NCBI GenBank assembly: GCA_964354995.1
Contig: CAYHBQ010000004.1
Span: 1 to 32,481, forward strand
Source of the DNA: JBBSZK01 sp964354995
Lineage (GTDB): Archaea > Nanobdellota > Nanobdellia > Pacearchaeales > GW2011-AR1
DNA length: 32,481 bases
Reading direction: 5' to 3'
A program made the translations under genes and the position numbers. The notes under the pieces are model-generated. The model made no database searches. It was given only the letters and a program-made list of their open reading frames with translations, and had not been told where the DNA came from. Positions 12,706 to 20,959 of this stretch are shown here, piece after piece (position 1 is the first letter of the stretch; each line of letters begins with the position of its first letter).

Positions 12706-14859
12706 ATGCCAACAACAGAAGATATCTTGCGAAAATACGGGGCAAAAATAGAGTCCCAAATAGGCGAATCGCAAACGCAGTTCACACATGAGTATCAACA
12801 GTTCAAGCAAGACATGCTGCCTGCAAACTCACGTTACCAACGCTGGTGCCAAGCGCTCGGTTCAATAATAAAACTAAAGTTGGGTCAAAAAGAAGAACAG
12901 AAAGTGCAAAAACAGCTTTCCATGGCACACCTCGACGTTACACCCAGTCAAACCATAACGCTTGCGGTAATTGCATTTCTTCTAACATTTCTTGTTACAA
13001 CACTCACCGTTTTATCCATATTCTTAATAACTGAAAAGTTTCAATTCCTGTTTTTCTTTTTAGGACTAGTAACGAGTATCTTTGTATTTTATTACGTGTA
13101 CACACTACCGCAGCGACTTGCAAATATCTGGCGCCTTAAAGCATCATCCCAAATGGTGCCCGCTATTCTGTACGTCGTCGTGTACATGAAACACACCTCG
13201 AATCTTGAAAAAGCAGTTGAATTTGCAGCGCGTAATCTCGAAGCACCCCTCGCACTCGATTTTAGAAAATTATTTTGGGATGTAGAAATCGGAAAGTTTT
13301 CAACAATAAAGCAGTCATTAGACCATTACCTTGAAAATTGGAGAGATTATGCGCCAGAATTCGCCGAAGCTTTTCACCTGATTGAATCGAGTCTTTTCGA
13401 ACCGGACGAATCACGCCGAGTACAAACGCTTGAAAAATCGTTACAGGTTATCCTCGATGGGGTCTATGAAAAAATGCTCAAATATACGAGAGAAATCAGA
13501 GCACCACTTACCAATTTATACATGTTAGGAATAATTCTTCCAACATTGGGCCTTGCATTACTTCCTCTTGCATCGGTGCTCATCGGGGGGGCGCTCAAAT
13601 GGAATCATATCTTTGTAATCTTTAATGTCATAATTCCGTTCTTTGTATTTTACATGACGTCTGAAGTGTTATTCAAACGACCGGGGGGCCACGGAGAAAC
13701 GTCAGTACTCGAACTCAACCCAGATTATTATAAATTTGCGTCTAAAAAACCATGGATAATCGCATTTATTCTATGTTTCCCCCTCTTCCTTATCGGCACC
13801 TTGCCCTTTCTATTTCAGGTAGAGTTTATCACAAAACCGCTCGGCCTACAAAACGATTATTTTGTCAGTGAAATTGCATTTGGTTTATTTCCCGAGTCAG
13901 ACATCAAAATATTCGACTTCAAGCAAGCGGAAGACGGTTCAACGGTGGGCCCTTATGGTCCGGGAGCAATTCTTCTGAGCCTATTCATCCCACTTTCACT
14001 TGCCCTCTTCTTTTCGCTCGCATATAAAATGAAAACAAAGGACTTAATCAAAGCCAGAAATGAAACGCGATTGCTCGAAGAAGAATTTACCAATTCGCTC
14101 TTCCAATTAGGAAACCGTCTAGGAGACGGAACGCCTGCAGAAATCGCATTCGCCAAAGTAGCAAGCACAACCCAAGGCCAACGAACACAAAGCTTTTTCG
14201 CATTGGTCAATCAGAACATCCAGCAAGCAGGTATGTCCGTAGAAGATGCAATTTTTAATAAGAAGAGAGGGGCAATTATATTTTATCCTTCGGCAATCAT
14301 TGCCACGAGCATGCAGATTCTTTCTGAGTCAGTAAAAAAGGGTTTATCGATTGCAGCGCGTTCTCTCATGTCCATATCAGAATATGTAAAGAACATGCAC
14401 AAAATTGACGAACGACTCCACGACTTGTTAGCAGAAGTAGTCTCGGACATGAAATCAAACATGACTTTTCTCGCTCCACTACTGGCGGGCATCGTTGTCG
14501 GGCTTGGAGCAATGATTGCAGCAATCCTTAACAAGCTTCAAGCATTTACACAATTAGAATCCGAAAGTGAACTTGCAGGATTAGGATCGCTAAGCGACAT
14601 TGTAACTATTTTTGAGATAAATAAAATGATTCCTCCTTATTTCCTTCAAGTAGCCATAGGGATATACATCCTGCAAGTTGCGTTTATCCTGACTGCCGCG
14701 CTCGTAACAGTTGATTCGGGTCGTGACCCCCTACGAGAAAGGCACGAACTTGCTAAGAACCTCAAAAGAAGCATGTATCTTTACATAGCGACTGCCGCAC
14801 TTGCCATAGGAACGTTGTCGATACTCGCAGCAGTGGCCCTTGGAAGTATGGCGAGTTAA
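12706..14859 (+). CDS. Type IV pilus/archaellum platform membrane protein (FlaJ/TadC-like)
   Basis: The polytopic membrane platform on which the assembly ATPase acts. It has 717 residues. A soluble N-terminus (1-80) precedes helices at about 83-107 and 110-130. The first T2SSF-type cytoplasmic domain spans about 145-260 (VPAILYVVVYMKHTSNLEKA and a paired helix pattern), followed by helices near 265-325 and 350-375. An extracellular loop and a helix at about 420-445 lead to a second T2SSF-like domain at about 455-580 (ETRLLEEEFTNSLFQLGNRL), and three further helices end the protein. Two such domains with this spacing are usual for archaeal FlaJ-type proteins. Its 3' end overlaps the convergent ATPase gene by four bases. 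Confidence 0.88.
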   Translation: MPTTEDILRKYGAKIESQIGESQTQFTHEYQQFKQDMLPANSRYQRWCQALGSIIKLKLGQKEEQKVQKQLSMAHLDVTPSQTITLAVIAFLLTFLVTTLTVLSIFLITEKFQFLFFFLGLVTSIFVFYYVYTLPQRLANIWRLKASSQMVPAILYVVVYMKHTSNLEKAVEFAARNLEAPLALDFRKLFWDVEIGKFSTIKQSLDHYLENWRDYAPEFAEAFHLIESSLFEPDESRRVQTLEKSLQVILDGVYEKMLKYTREIRAPLTNLYMLGIILPTLGLALLPLASVLIGGALKWNHIFVIFNVIIPFFVFYMTSEVLFKRPGGHGETSVLELNPDYYKFASKKPWIIAFILCFPLFLIGTLPFLFQVEFITKPLGLQNDYFVSEIAFGLFPESDIKIFDFKQAEDGSTVGPYGPGAILLSLFIPLSLALFFSLAYKMKTKDLIKARNETRLLEEEFTNSLFQLGNRLGDGTPAEIAFAKVASTTQGQRTQSFFALVNQNIQQAGMSVEDAIFNKKRGAIIFYPSAIIATSMQILSESVKKGLSIAARSLMSISEYVKNMHKIDERLHDLLAEVVSDMKSNMTFLAPLLAGIVVGLGAMIAAILNKLQAFTQLESESELAGLGSLSDIVTIFEINKMIPPYFLQVAIGIYILQVAFILTAALVTVDSGRDPLRERHELAKNLKRSMYLYIATAALAIGTLSILAAVALGSMAS

Positions 14860-17117
14860 AAAGACTTAGTCTGCTCAATAAGCCATTGTTTCCACAAAGA
14901 AAAAACAGCTTCAGAAACGGGTAGCCCTCGTTCACGAGAAATCTTATCTGAAATTAAGTGAAACACGTGATTTGATTGCACGTTGAAGGGTGCTTCTAAC
15001 AAGTGAGGCAGGTTGTGCGTTCGAGCCATTTGAACAATTTCTTGCTTGACATTAGCTCGAAGAAGGATGTTATCGTAGATAGCGTCCCAATTACCAGCCC
15101 ATCCTTTCACGCCCGCTGCAACCGATTTTATAATTTCAGATTCGCCATTCATAAGTTCGTCGCTTGGTTCAAGCTCATCCCGTTCTACATTGTAACGTAA
15201 AAGATCAACAAATCCCTTTTCTTCAAGAGGATCATGAGACCAATGTTTACGAACCTCAGAAAGTTGCACAACGCGTTTCATCGAGTGTAATCCGTCGGGA
15301 GTCTTAATCGGATTCGCAACAAGCACAAGATCGGTAGCCTTGAAACTAGTCACGGGCACGCCAAGATCATTAACAAGTCTATCAAAAACACCATAGGGGG
15401 AAGCCCCATGAATGGTTCCTGCAACAACATTCGCAAGAGCACCAACACGCATGGCCTCGTAAAGCGCCTTTGCCTCTGCGCTACGCACTTCACCAACAAT
15501 AAGTGCAGAGTCTCCCAAACGCAAGCTGGCTCGTATACCCTCTGCAGCTTCAATTTCGCTCGTCGATTCGAGAAGCGCGCTACGCACCTTCATACGTTGC
15601 ACATTGAATCCAAGCTTACGAAGTGAGTCTACAGGGAGTTCAAGTGTGTCTTCAATAACCAGAACCCTGTATTTCGGCAAGATTTCGAGCAAAAGACTGC
15701 CTAAAAGAGAGGTTTTACCCGAACCCCTCGTACCCGCAACAAGCAAGGTGCGTGAACCATCAATAAGAAAACTCAAAAGTCCTGCGGTAAAAGAGTTAAT
15801 CATTTTATTATTAATAAAAAGGGGCAACGTCCAAGGTTCATCTCGAGGACGACGGATTGCATAGGCAATCCCCTGAGGGGAGAGGGGGCGTTGAATAGCA
15901 GCAACACGAGCACGCACTTTTCCATAGAACAAATCAGTGTCTAAAATAGGATTTGCTTCATCAAGAGGACGACCCGATTGTAAACGTAACTTCGCTGCCC
16001 ACGAGTCAGCATCTTCATAACTGGGGATGATATTTGTCGTACATTCGCCATAGTCCGAATGTCTAAGATAGACAGGAGTCTGCCCAATGGGTGCATTCAA
16101 GTAGATGTCTTGGAGTTTATTATCGAGAAGAAGCACTTCTATAAGCCCAAACCCAATAGTCTGCCTAACAAGAATTCTAGCAAGGGTACGAAGTTCTCGA
16201 TAAGAGAGCACCATCTTTTTGCTCTGAGCAAGTTCATTCAACAAATCACGAGCAACATTGAAAAAGACCGCCCTCGTCCGTTCCGCATCGATAAATTCTT
16301 CGGCCTTGGGTTGATGCTCCACAAGTACGCCACGAGCCAAGTTCAGCAAAAGATGATGTTCCTCAGGAAGAGCATATTCGGGGGGAACAATATGATAAAG
16401 ATGCGTAGTTTCGTGCGGACGTCGCAAAATAGTAACGGTAATTGTTTCATCGTCAGCAAGAATATCATATTGATCAATAAGTTCCGCATTATCAGGAATC
16501 TGTGAAACTAATCGGGTAAAAGTAAAATTAGGCATAATATCCGGACGGAAAAAAGAGGCATAGGGAGACCTATCTCCAAAGGCATAGCCATCCACAACGT
16601 CAGCAATTTTCGAAATAATCGTAGTCTTCTCAAAAAGAGATTGTATTCGCTCGAGCGCCCTAATAAAATTCAAGCGGCTCTTGTCAGATTCGTCAGCCGA
16701 CGAACGGAGTGTGCGAAGAAGACGTTTAAGTTCAAGATAAGAACCAATAGGATCTTGTCGAATGAGTTCAATAACATAAGAAAGATATTCATGTGCGCGA
16801 GCAACATCTCCAAAAAGAGCCAACCTCTCTGGTGAAAGCATACGTTCCTGCTGCAACAAATATCGATAAAGCGAGCCAAACTCCTCAAGTAAGGCGACCT
16901 GCTCAAAGGGATAATGATAATTCCGTTGTTGTACAAAAACGATTCGAGAAACTCCTGCATTATCCGAAATGCTATCAATAGTTCGAGCCATTACTTCTGG
17001 AGACTCTGCGAGAGAAGGCACGTAGGGCGCACCCATATAATTAATATAAAGAATAGTCTCACCTTCTTTACGCTCCAGTTCGGCACTAAAAAGAGGAGCA
17101 TTCTGCTTAAACATCAT
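14856..17117 (-). CDS. Type IV pilus/archaellum assembly ATPase (FlaI/TadA-like) with long N-terminus
   Basis: A hexameric secretion ATPase that powers filament assembly at the inner face of the membrane. It has 753 residues from the ATG at 17117; TTG codons further upstream fall too close to the TATA-like box. The C-terminal half is canonical: DNKLQDIYLNAP, arginine-rich RLQSGRPLDEANP, Walker A GTRGSGKTS (about residues 462-470), an acidic IEDTLELPV box, the Walker B-like ALIVGEVRS (about 538-546), and the histidine box GTIHGASPYGVFDRL. The first 240 or so residues are a helical extension with no recognised domain, making it longer than typical FlaI. It has its own promoter and is transcribed towards the platform gene. 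Confidence 0.92.
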   Translation of the reverse strand: MMFKQNAPLFSAELERKEGETILYINYMGAPYVPSLAESPEVMARTIDSISDNAGVSRIVFVQQRNYHYPFEQVALLEEFGSLYRYLLQQERMLSPERLALFGDVARAHEYLSYVIELIRQDPIGSYLELKRLLRTLRSSADESDKSRLNFIRALERIQSLFEKTTIISKIADVVDGYAFGDRSPYASFFRPDIMPNFTFTRLVSQIPDNAELIDQYDILADDETITVTILRRPHETTHLYHIVPPEYALPEEHHLLLNLARGVLVEHQPKAEEFIDAERTRAVFFNVARDLLNELAQSKKMVLSYRELRTLARILVRQTIGFGLIEVLLLDNKLQDIYLNAPIGQTPVYLRHSDYGECTTNIIPSYEDADSWAAKLRLQSGRPLDEANPILDTDLFYGKVRARVAAIQRPLSPQGIAYAIRRPRDEPWTLPLFINNKMINSFTAGLLSFLIDGSRTLLVAGTRGSGKTSLLGSLLLEILPKYRVLVIEDTLELPVDSLRKLGFNVQRMKVRSALLESTSEIEAAEGIRASLRLGDSALIVGEVRSAEAKALYEAMRVGALANVVAGTIHGASPYGVFDRLVNDLGVPVTSFKATDLVLVANPIKTPDGLHSMKRVVQLSEVRKHWSHDPLEEKGFVDLLRYNVERDELEPSDELMNGESEIIKSVAAGVKGWAGNWDAIYDNILLRANVKQEIVQMARTHNLPHLLEAPFNVQSNHVFHLISDKISRERGLPVSEAVFSLWKQWLIEQTKSF

Positions 17118-17140
17118 GCCAAACAACAAAGAAAGAGAGT

Positions 17141-17148
17141 TATATAAA
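17141..17148 (-). promoter_or_regulatory. TATA-like box of the pilus ATPase
   Basis: The minus strand reads TTTATATA, 24-31 bases before the ATG at 17117. It favours that start over upstream TTG codons. Confidence 0.5.
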
Positions 17149-17165
17149 TTTCTATACAGAAGCTA

Positions 17166-17171
17166 TTTAAA
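17166..17171 (+). promoter_or_regulatory. TATA-like box of the coiled-coil gene pair
   Basis: TTTAAA lies 22-27 bases before the ATG at 17193. Together with the box at 17141 it forms a 75-base divergent promoter region between the ATPase and the coiled-coil genes. Confidence 0.5.
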
Positions 17172-17192
17172 CTCGTATCGCCCTAACGCATT

Positions 17193-17504
17193 ATGGCTGA
17201 AGATTATTACATGCAACAAACCATGCCAGATGCGGGAGCCAGACTACGAGATGTTGAAGAAAAACAGAGGTTGCTGAAAGAAAGAATTTTAATGATTGGG
17301 CAAAACATGATTGCGGAACGAGAAGAAACATCAGCAACATTACAAGAAATAAAAAAAACACTCATGCAACTCAAGGAAGACGTAATAAGGCTTAAAGAGT
17401 TTGCACAAAGGACATCAGAATATACCGCGACCCTTGCACGAAAAGAAGAAGTCCTCATGCTTCAAAGACAATTCGATACCCTAAAGATAGCAACACACAA
17501 CTAA
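17193..17504 (+). CDS. Small coiled-coil protein
   Basis: A 103-residue, almost wholly helical protein. Residues 14-95 have heptad-like spacing of leucine, isoleucine and methionine among lysine and glutamate (RLRDVEEKQRLLKERILMIG and LQEIKKTLMQLKEDVIRLKE), so it is a likely coiled coil. It has no signal or membrane segment. The next gene, also coiled-coil, starts two bases after its stop codon, and the two share the promoter at 17166. Their position beside the pilus ATPase recalls cytoplasmic archaellum accessory proteins of the FlaC/D/E type, but no sequence signature proves that. Confidence 0.75.
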   Translation: MAEDYYMQQTMPDAGARLRDVEEKQRLLKERILMIGQNMIAEREETSATLQEIKKTLMQLKEDVIRLKEFAQRTSEYTATLARKEEVLMLQRQFDTLKIATHN

Positions 17505-17505
17505 C

Positions 17506-18237
17506 ATGACCACACTGGAAGAAGTAAAAAAAATGCAGCAGCAAGGGATTGGAGATGAGCAGATAATTCAAAACCTTCGCGAAAGAGGGGTAGACTATAA
17601 AGACATTGCAGATTCACTCGCTCAGAGTAGAATAAAGGCAGCCGTAGAACAGCCCGATACCGAACCCCTTAGCATATATCCTGGGACATCGGAAGCAAGA
17701 ACAGAACCACAAGACGGAATGGAGCGTTCAATTATGAATCAACAAGAACCTGAAATCATTCCCCCGACACCGGGTGCAGGATACACTCCTCAAACACCCC
17801 AAGGGTATGTAGTACAACAACCACAAGACTATAGCGCACCTCAACAGTATTCCGAAGGAACATACGCAGGTTACACGACAAGCCCTGACCTCACAACCGA
17901 AATTGCCGAACAAGTCGTTGCCGAAAGACTAAGCGAGCTACGAAAGCATATAGAAAAAATAGCTGACATGAAAACGACCGTCGAATCTCGCATAGAATAC
18001 CTGGACGAACGACTAAAACGAATTGAGAAAATAATGGACACGCTCCAATCATCAGTTCTTCGCAAGGTAGGAGATTACGTAACAAATGTGGAAGACATCA
18101 AACGAGAAATGATGGAAACTCAAAAAACATTTGCAAAACTCCTTTCTATGTCAGAGAGCAAACCGAAGAATCAATCGCAACTACATGGGCACCATCAACC
18201 CCACGGAAACCAGCACCACCACGAACACCGAAAATAA
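17506..18237 (+). CDS. Modular coiled-coil protein with histidine-rich tail
   Basis: A 243-residue soluble protein with four visible parts. Residues 3-46 form a helical repeat-like unit (EEVKKMQQQGIGDEQIIQNL, then a similar GVDYKDIADSLAQ). Residues 47-128 are a proline-, glutamine- and tyrosine-rich flexible linker. Residues 130-213 are a coiled coil (ISE-type heptads, ending SVLRKVGDYVTNVEDIKREM). The last 18 residues hold eight histidines (GHHQPHGNQHHHEH), which could bind metal or sense pH. It is co-transcribed with the smaller coiled-coil gene. A FlaC/D/E-like role at the pilus base is an inference from context only. Confidence 0.76.
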   Translation: MTTLEEVKKMQQQGIGDEQIIQNLRERGVDYKDIADSLAQSRIKAAVEQPDTEPLSIYPGTSEARTEPQDGMERSIMNQQEPEIIPPTPGAGYTPQTPQGYVVQQPQDYSAPQQYSEGTYAGYTTSPDLTTEIAEQVVAERLSELRKHIEKIADMKTTVESRIEYLDERLKRIEKIMDTLQSSVLRKVGDYVTNVEDIKREMMETQKTFAKLLSMSESKPKNQSQLHGHHQPHGNQHHHEHRK

Positions 18238-18239
18238 AA

Positions 18240-18746
18240 TTATCCTTTCTTAACTAACACCCAACTAACGGCAGCAGTCAAAACGATAAGAATAATGGCT
18301 CCAAGTATAGGGGGCGAGGAAATCCATGCATAAAGAGGATTATCAAAAGATTCTATCGAACCAGGAAGCCAAAACCCAAGTTCGCTTGAAAAAATAGTTA
18401 CACCGGATATAATAAACGCGGCTAGAAGGCCGAGTACAAACAGAAGCCCAAGACCCTTTTGAAAGCCCTCGGGGATTTTCCCTTGAAAGCTAAAAGCAAC
18501 GATCATCAATATGAAGAAAAGAGAAATCATAAATACCGCAAACCAAGGAGTCACAACCTCAACATAACGACGTACACTTCCAAAAGACACAAACAACGCG
18601 GCAATAAGTAACGAAACAAAAATGGCCATCCATTTATTGTCCCCTAAAATTTTCACCTTGAGAAAGAGTAAAGCGCACACAAGGAACACGATCAAAAAAG
18701 CCACAATCGGAGCAAAGTAGGTCACACCAGATAAATCTGCAGCCAT
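18240..18746 (-). CDS. Polytopic membrane protein, paralog C of a three-gene family
   Basis: A 168-residue hydrophobic protein with about five membrane helices. The segment IVFLVCALLFLKVKILGDNK, followed by a second helix ending in ALFVSFGSVRR, aligns with the same place in the two genes upstream (IFAVLQKSKILGEGKK and VFGILTSTNILGGQRG). A short ILG-[D/G/E] loop between the first helices is the shared hallmark. It lies three bases after the stop of paralog B, so they form one operon. The function is unknown. Placement next to the pilus motor and coiled-coil genes suggests a membrane assembly component. Confidence 0.78.
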   Translation of the reverse strand: MAADLSGVTYFAPIVAFLIVFLVCALLFLKVKILGDNKWMAIFVSLLIAALFVSFGSVRRYVEVVTPWFAVFMISLFFILMIVAFSFQGKIPEGFQKGLGLLFVLGLLAAFIISGVTIFSSELGFWLPGSIESFDNPLYAWISSPPILGAIILIVLTAAVSWVLVKKG

Positions 18747-18749
18747 AGA

Positions 18750-19313
18750 TTATGGACGCATGGGGCCAAGCGTGAGGGGCTTATCTTTTTTACTAGAATC
18801 GGTCTTAGGTACAACTAAAGGCGCAATCACCAAAATAAGAATAAGTATCCAAAGGGCACTAACCCAATTTTCAATCCACCAAGCAGACCCAAACCAATCA
18901 AGTTGATTCAAGGTAACAATAGCTACAATAGCGCCAACGCCAAGGCCTCCATAACCTAGAATGTTACCCCACTCACGACGATTTTCTTCACCTATAAAGA
19001 GGCCGACCATTATAAGGACTACAAGCAGAATAGCCAATCCCACACCAAGATTAGGGAATATAAGCGAAAAGAACTCTGAAATGAAGGGATACTGCATAGC
19101 CAAAAGAGCAACCGCGGTAGCAATAATAAAATTAACTCCTCGCTGACCGCCAAGAATATTGGTTGAAGTTAAAATTCCAAAGACAACTGCAAAGATAAGA
19201 ATGGTAGGAAGCAAAAACTCAAAGATGCCAGTAGTATGCCACTGAAAATACAAATCGCGAAGAGAAAGAGTTTCCAAGAAGAGCCCCGTCGCACCAACAA
19301 AACTGCTTATCAT
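18750..19313 (-). CDS. Polytopic membrane protein, paralog B
   Basis: A 187-residue protein with an N-terminal extension of about 30 residues before the conserved core EFLLPTILIFAVVFGILTST, then NILGGQRG and further helices at about 65-85, 95-112, 122-140 and 145-170. The C-terminus is lysine-rich (KTDSSKKDKPLTLGPMRP) and probably cytoplasmic. It is the middle member of the three-gene family, with its own TATA-like box (TTTAAA at 19335-19340). The ILG loop and helix spacing match paralogs A and C. Its role is unknown. Confidence 0.78.
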   Translation of the reverse strand: MISSFVGATGLFLETLSLRDLYFQWHTTGIFEFLLPTILIFAVVFGILTSTNILGGQRGVNFIIATAVALLAMQYPFISEFFSLIFPNLGVGLAILLVVLIMVGLFIGEENRREWGNILGYGGLGVGAIVAIVTLNQLDWFGSAWWIENWVSALWILILILVIAPLVVPKTDSSKKDKPLTLGPMRP

Positions 19314-19334
19314 TCAATAAAAACATGACGGCTA

Positions 19335-19340
19335 TTTAAA
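19335..19340 (-). promoter_or_regulatory. TATA-like box of paralogs B and C
   Basis: TTTAAA (palindromic) lies 22-27 bases before the ATG at 19313. It falls between paralogs A and B, so A may be a separate transcript. Confidence 0.5.
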
Positions 19341-19351
19341 TACGTTTCTGT

Positions 19352-19858
19352 TTACTTATCTTTCTTGTCCTCGCCACCTTTACGTGTCAAAGCAAAGAAC
19401 GCTCCAATAACCAACGCAATAACCAACGCATTGGAAATCCAAAATGAACCATCGTCAGACCCCTCATAAAGATCGACTAGGTATTCCCAACCTCCTGTAG
19501 CGACAAGCACAGAGATAATAACGGCAATCGCTGCAAGAATCCCAATCAAGCCCTTTGTCCAATTGGGCAAATCAAAGCTATCCTTCTTTACGAAAGCCAT
19601 ACCATATAAAAGCATAAACACGAGAATAATCACCGTGCCCACCGCTAAAAGAGGCATAAGTGAAACAATAACGCCCGTTGCACGACTAAAAGAGACAACA
19701 AGAAGACCAATAACTAAAGCGACAAGGGCGTCAATCTGCTTCTTCCCTTCTCCCAAAATCTTGCTTTTCTGAAGTACGGCAAAGATGACGACGAAAACAA
19801 GAATAAAGGGCAAAACAATTTCAACGAACAAGGGGTGAGAGAGAATCGTCCAAGCCAT
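19352..19858 (-). CDS. Polytopic membrane protein, paralog A
   Basis: A 168-residue protein. The core EIVLPFILVFVVIFAVLQKS, then KILGEGKK and a second helix ending in LLVVSFSRATG, is clearly related to the two following genes. Four helices are likely at about 10-28, 45-62, 66-87 and 105-125, plus a last one at about 143-160, and the tail is charged (TRKGGEDKKDK). A separate TTTAAA box at 19882-19887 lies 24-29 bases upstream. No known family is recognised; the triplication makes chance similarity unlikely. Confidence 0.78.
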   Translation of the reverse strand: MAWTILSHPLFVEIVLPFILVFVVIFAVLQKSKILGEGKKQIDALVALVIGLLVVSFSRATGVIVSLMPLLAVGTVIILVFMLLYGMAFVKKDSFDLPNWTKGLIGILAAIAVIISVLVATGGWEYLVDLYEGSDDGSFWISNALVIALVIGAFFALTRKGGEDKKDK

Positions 19859-19881
19859 AGCGCTCAGAAAAGTTGAATCTA

Positions 19882-19887
19882 TTTAAA
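19882..19887 (-). promoter_or_regulatory. TATA-like box of paralog A
   Basis: Palindromic TTTAAA, 24-29 bases before the ATG at 19858, in the short gap after the PRC-barrel gene. Confidence 0.5.
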
Positions 19888-19894
19888 TATTCCG

Positions 19895-20221
19895 TCAAAA
19901 CGAAGATTTACCCAAAGATGCGCTTGCATCGGGAGAACCACTCGCACTCGCCGCAACATCCACGACGCTACCTTCGTCACGCACCGGCAACGAAGCCTTG
20001 TTGACAATGAGGACATCACCAATAGCCTTAACAAATTGATGTGGGATAATGACTCCCCGAGCGCCACCAAGCAAACCTGCAAAACCGCCACTCACACGAA
20101 CCTTCCACCCATCAATTTTATTATCGAGAAGATTAACCTCTTCTACAAGTCCAAAATAATCTCCCTCAGAAGTATATGCGTGCTTGCCCACTATTTCAAG
20201 CGCCTTATGTATACGAAGCAT
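19895..20221 (-). CDS. PRC-barrel domain protein
   Basis: A 108-residue cytoplasmic protein with a PRC-barrel fold at residues 5-75. The pattern GKHAYTSEGDYFGLVEEVNL, then VRVSGGF, and finally GVIIPHQFVKAIGDVLIVNK is the usual archaeal PRC-barrel arrangement of short strands. Related domains act in RNA processing (RimM) and in photosynthetic reaction centres. In archaea, small PRC-barrel proteins (including CdpB types) are linked to cell division, but I cannot assign which group this one belongs to. The C-terminal 30 residues are alanine- and serine-rich and likely flexible. It has its own TATA-like box. Confidence 0.85.
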   Translation of the reverse strand: MLRIHKALEIVGKHAYTSEGDYFGLVEEVNLLDNKIDGWKVRVSGGFAGLLGGARGVIIPHQFVKAIGDVLIVNKASLPVRDEGSVVDVAASASGSPDASASLGKSSF

Positions 20222-20243
20222 GCAGAAAAACTATGCAAATCCC

Positions 20244-20251
20244 TATTTATA
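20244..20251 (-). promoter_or_regulatory. TATA-like box of the PRC-barrel gene
   Basis: The minus strand reads TATAAATA, 23-30 bases before the ATG at 20221. Confidence 0.5.
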
Positions 20252-20295
20252 GGTTGCGGTGATAAAAAATATAGTTCCAAAGTAAAAAGAAACAC

Positions 20296-20305
20296 TTATA
20301 TAAAA
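20296..20305 (+). promoter_or_regulatory. TATA-like box of the site-2-protease-like gene
   Basis: TTATATAAAA lies 19-28 bases before the ATG at 20324. It rules out the far longer upstream reading of the same frame. Confidence 0.5.
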
Positions 20306-20323
20306 CAGAACCAGGCATACTTT

Positions 20324-20959
20324 ATGCAAAACCGAGAGATAATTGCGTGGGCACTTGCGTTTGTGACGCTTACAATAGTTATTGGATTCGGAGATATAAT
20401 TAAATTTAACCTGGATTCGTTAGGGGCTTCTCTTCTTTTTGCATTTTTAATTTTGGCCGCCAATGGAGTTTCGAAAAAAATAGCTGCAAGGGCCCTTGAC
20501 GCCGACGTTGAACATGATATTTGGTACGCTTCTAGGTACGGATTTAAACCAGGAGGGCACCTCACAAAACATGCCCCTCTCGGAATTATCCTCCCTTTAT
20601 TTGTAAGCGTGTTTTCGTTGGGCACAGCAAAATGCATGACTCTGTTGACGTATCAAACGTCCGCTCTGAAAAGAAGAGCTGCAAAACGATTCGGATATTA
20701 CAGTTTCACGGAAATGACTGATTGGCATAACGCACTAGTAGGCGCAGCAGGAATTACGGGGGTGCTGCTTCTAGCAATAGTTGCTTACGCCAGCGCCATA
20801 GACGGGCTCCCTTCCATTGCAATTTACTATGCTTTTTGGAACATGATTCCCTGGTCAAAACTAGACGGGGCACAAATCTTTATGGGTTCTAGAGTGCTCT
20901 ACACTGCACTGGGGCTTGTGACCTTGGCAATGACAGCTACCGCATTGGTGATTCCGTGA
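20324..20959 (+). CDS. Site-2-protease-like membrane protein lacking HExxH
   Basis: A 211-residue polytopic protein with helices at about 5-22, 28-46, 78-98, 140-165 and 185-208. The C-terminal motif NMIPWSKLDGAQIFMGSRVL resembles the NxxPxxxLDG motif of M50 site-2 proteases, whose aspartate is a zinc ligand. KRRAAKRFGYYSFTEMTDWH and the LVGAAG helix match a region of archaeal M50-like proteins that I know. No HExxH zinc-binding motif is present, so it is probably a pseudo-protease that keeps the fold. The upstream part of the open frame, back to 20036, overlaps the PRC-barrel gene and was excluded. It is followed by a GTG-start gene overlapping its stop (GTGA). Confidence 0.72.
   Translation: MQNREIIAWALAFVTLTIVIGFGDIIKFNLDSLGASLLFAFLILAANGVSKKIAARALDADVEHDIWYASRYGFKPGGHLTKHAPLGIILPLFVSVFSLGTAKCMTLLTYQTSALKRRAAKRFGYYSFTEMTDWHNALVGAAGITGVLLLAIVAYASAIDGLPSIAIYYAFWNMIPWSKLDGAQIFMGSRVLYTALGLVTLAMTATALVIP

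Noticed and set aside
16059..16505. Plus-strand open frame of 148 residues inside the pilus ATPase gene
   Set aside because: It lies entirely opposite a long, well-supported ATPase coding region and shows no family motif or promoter.
12706..17117. Classic flaHIJ operon
   Set aside because: The motor and platform genes are on opposite strands, and no FlaH/KaiC-like gene is present in this window.
20036..20323. Upstream extension of the site-2-protease-like frame
   Set aside because: The extension overlaps the PRC-barrel gene, and a TATA-like box sits just before the internal ATG at 20324.
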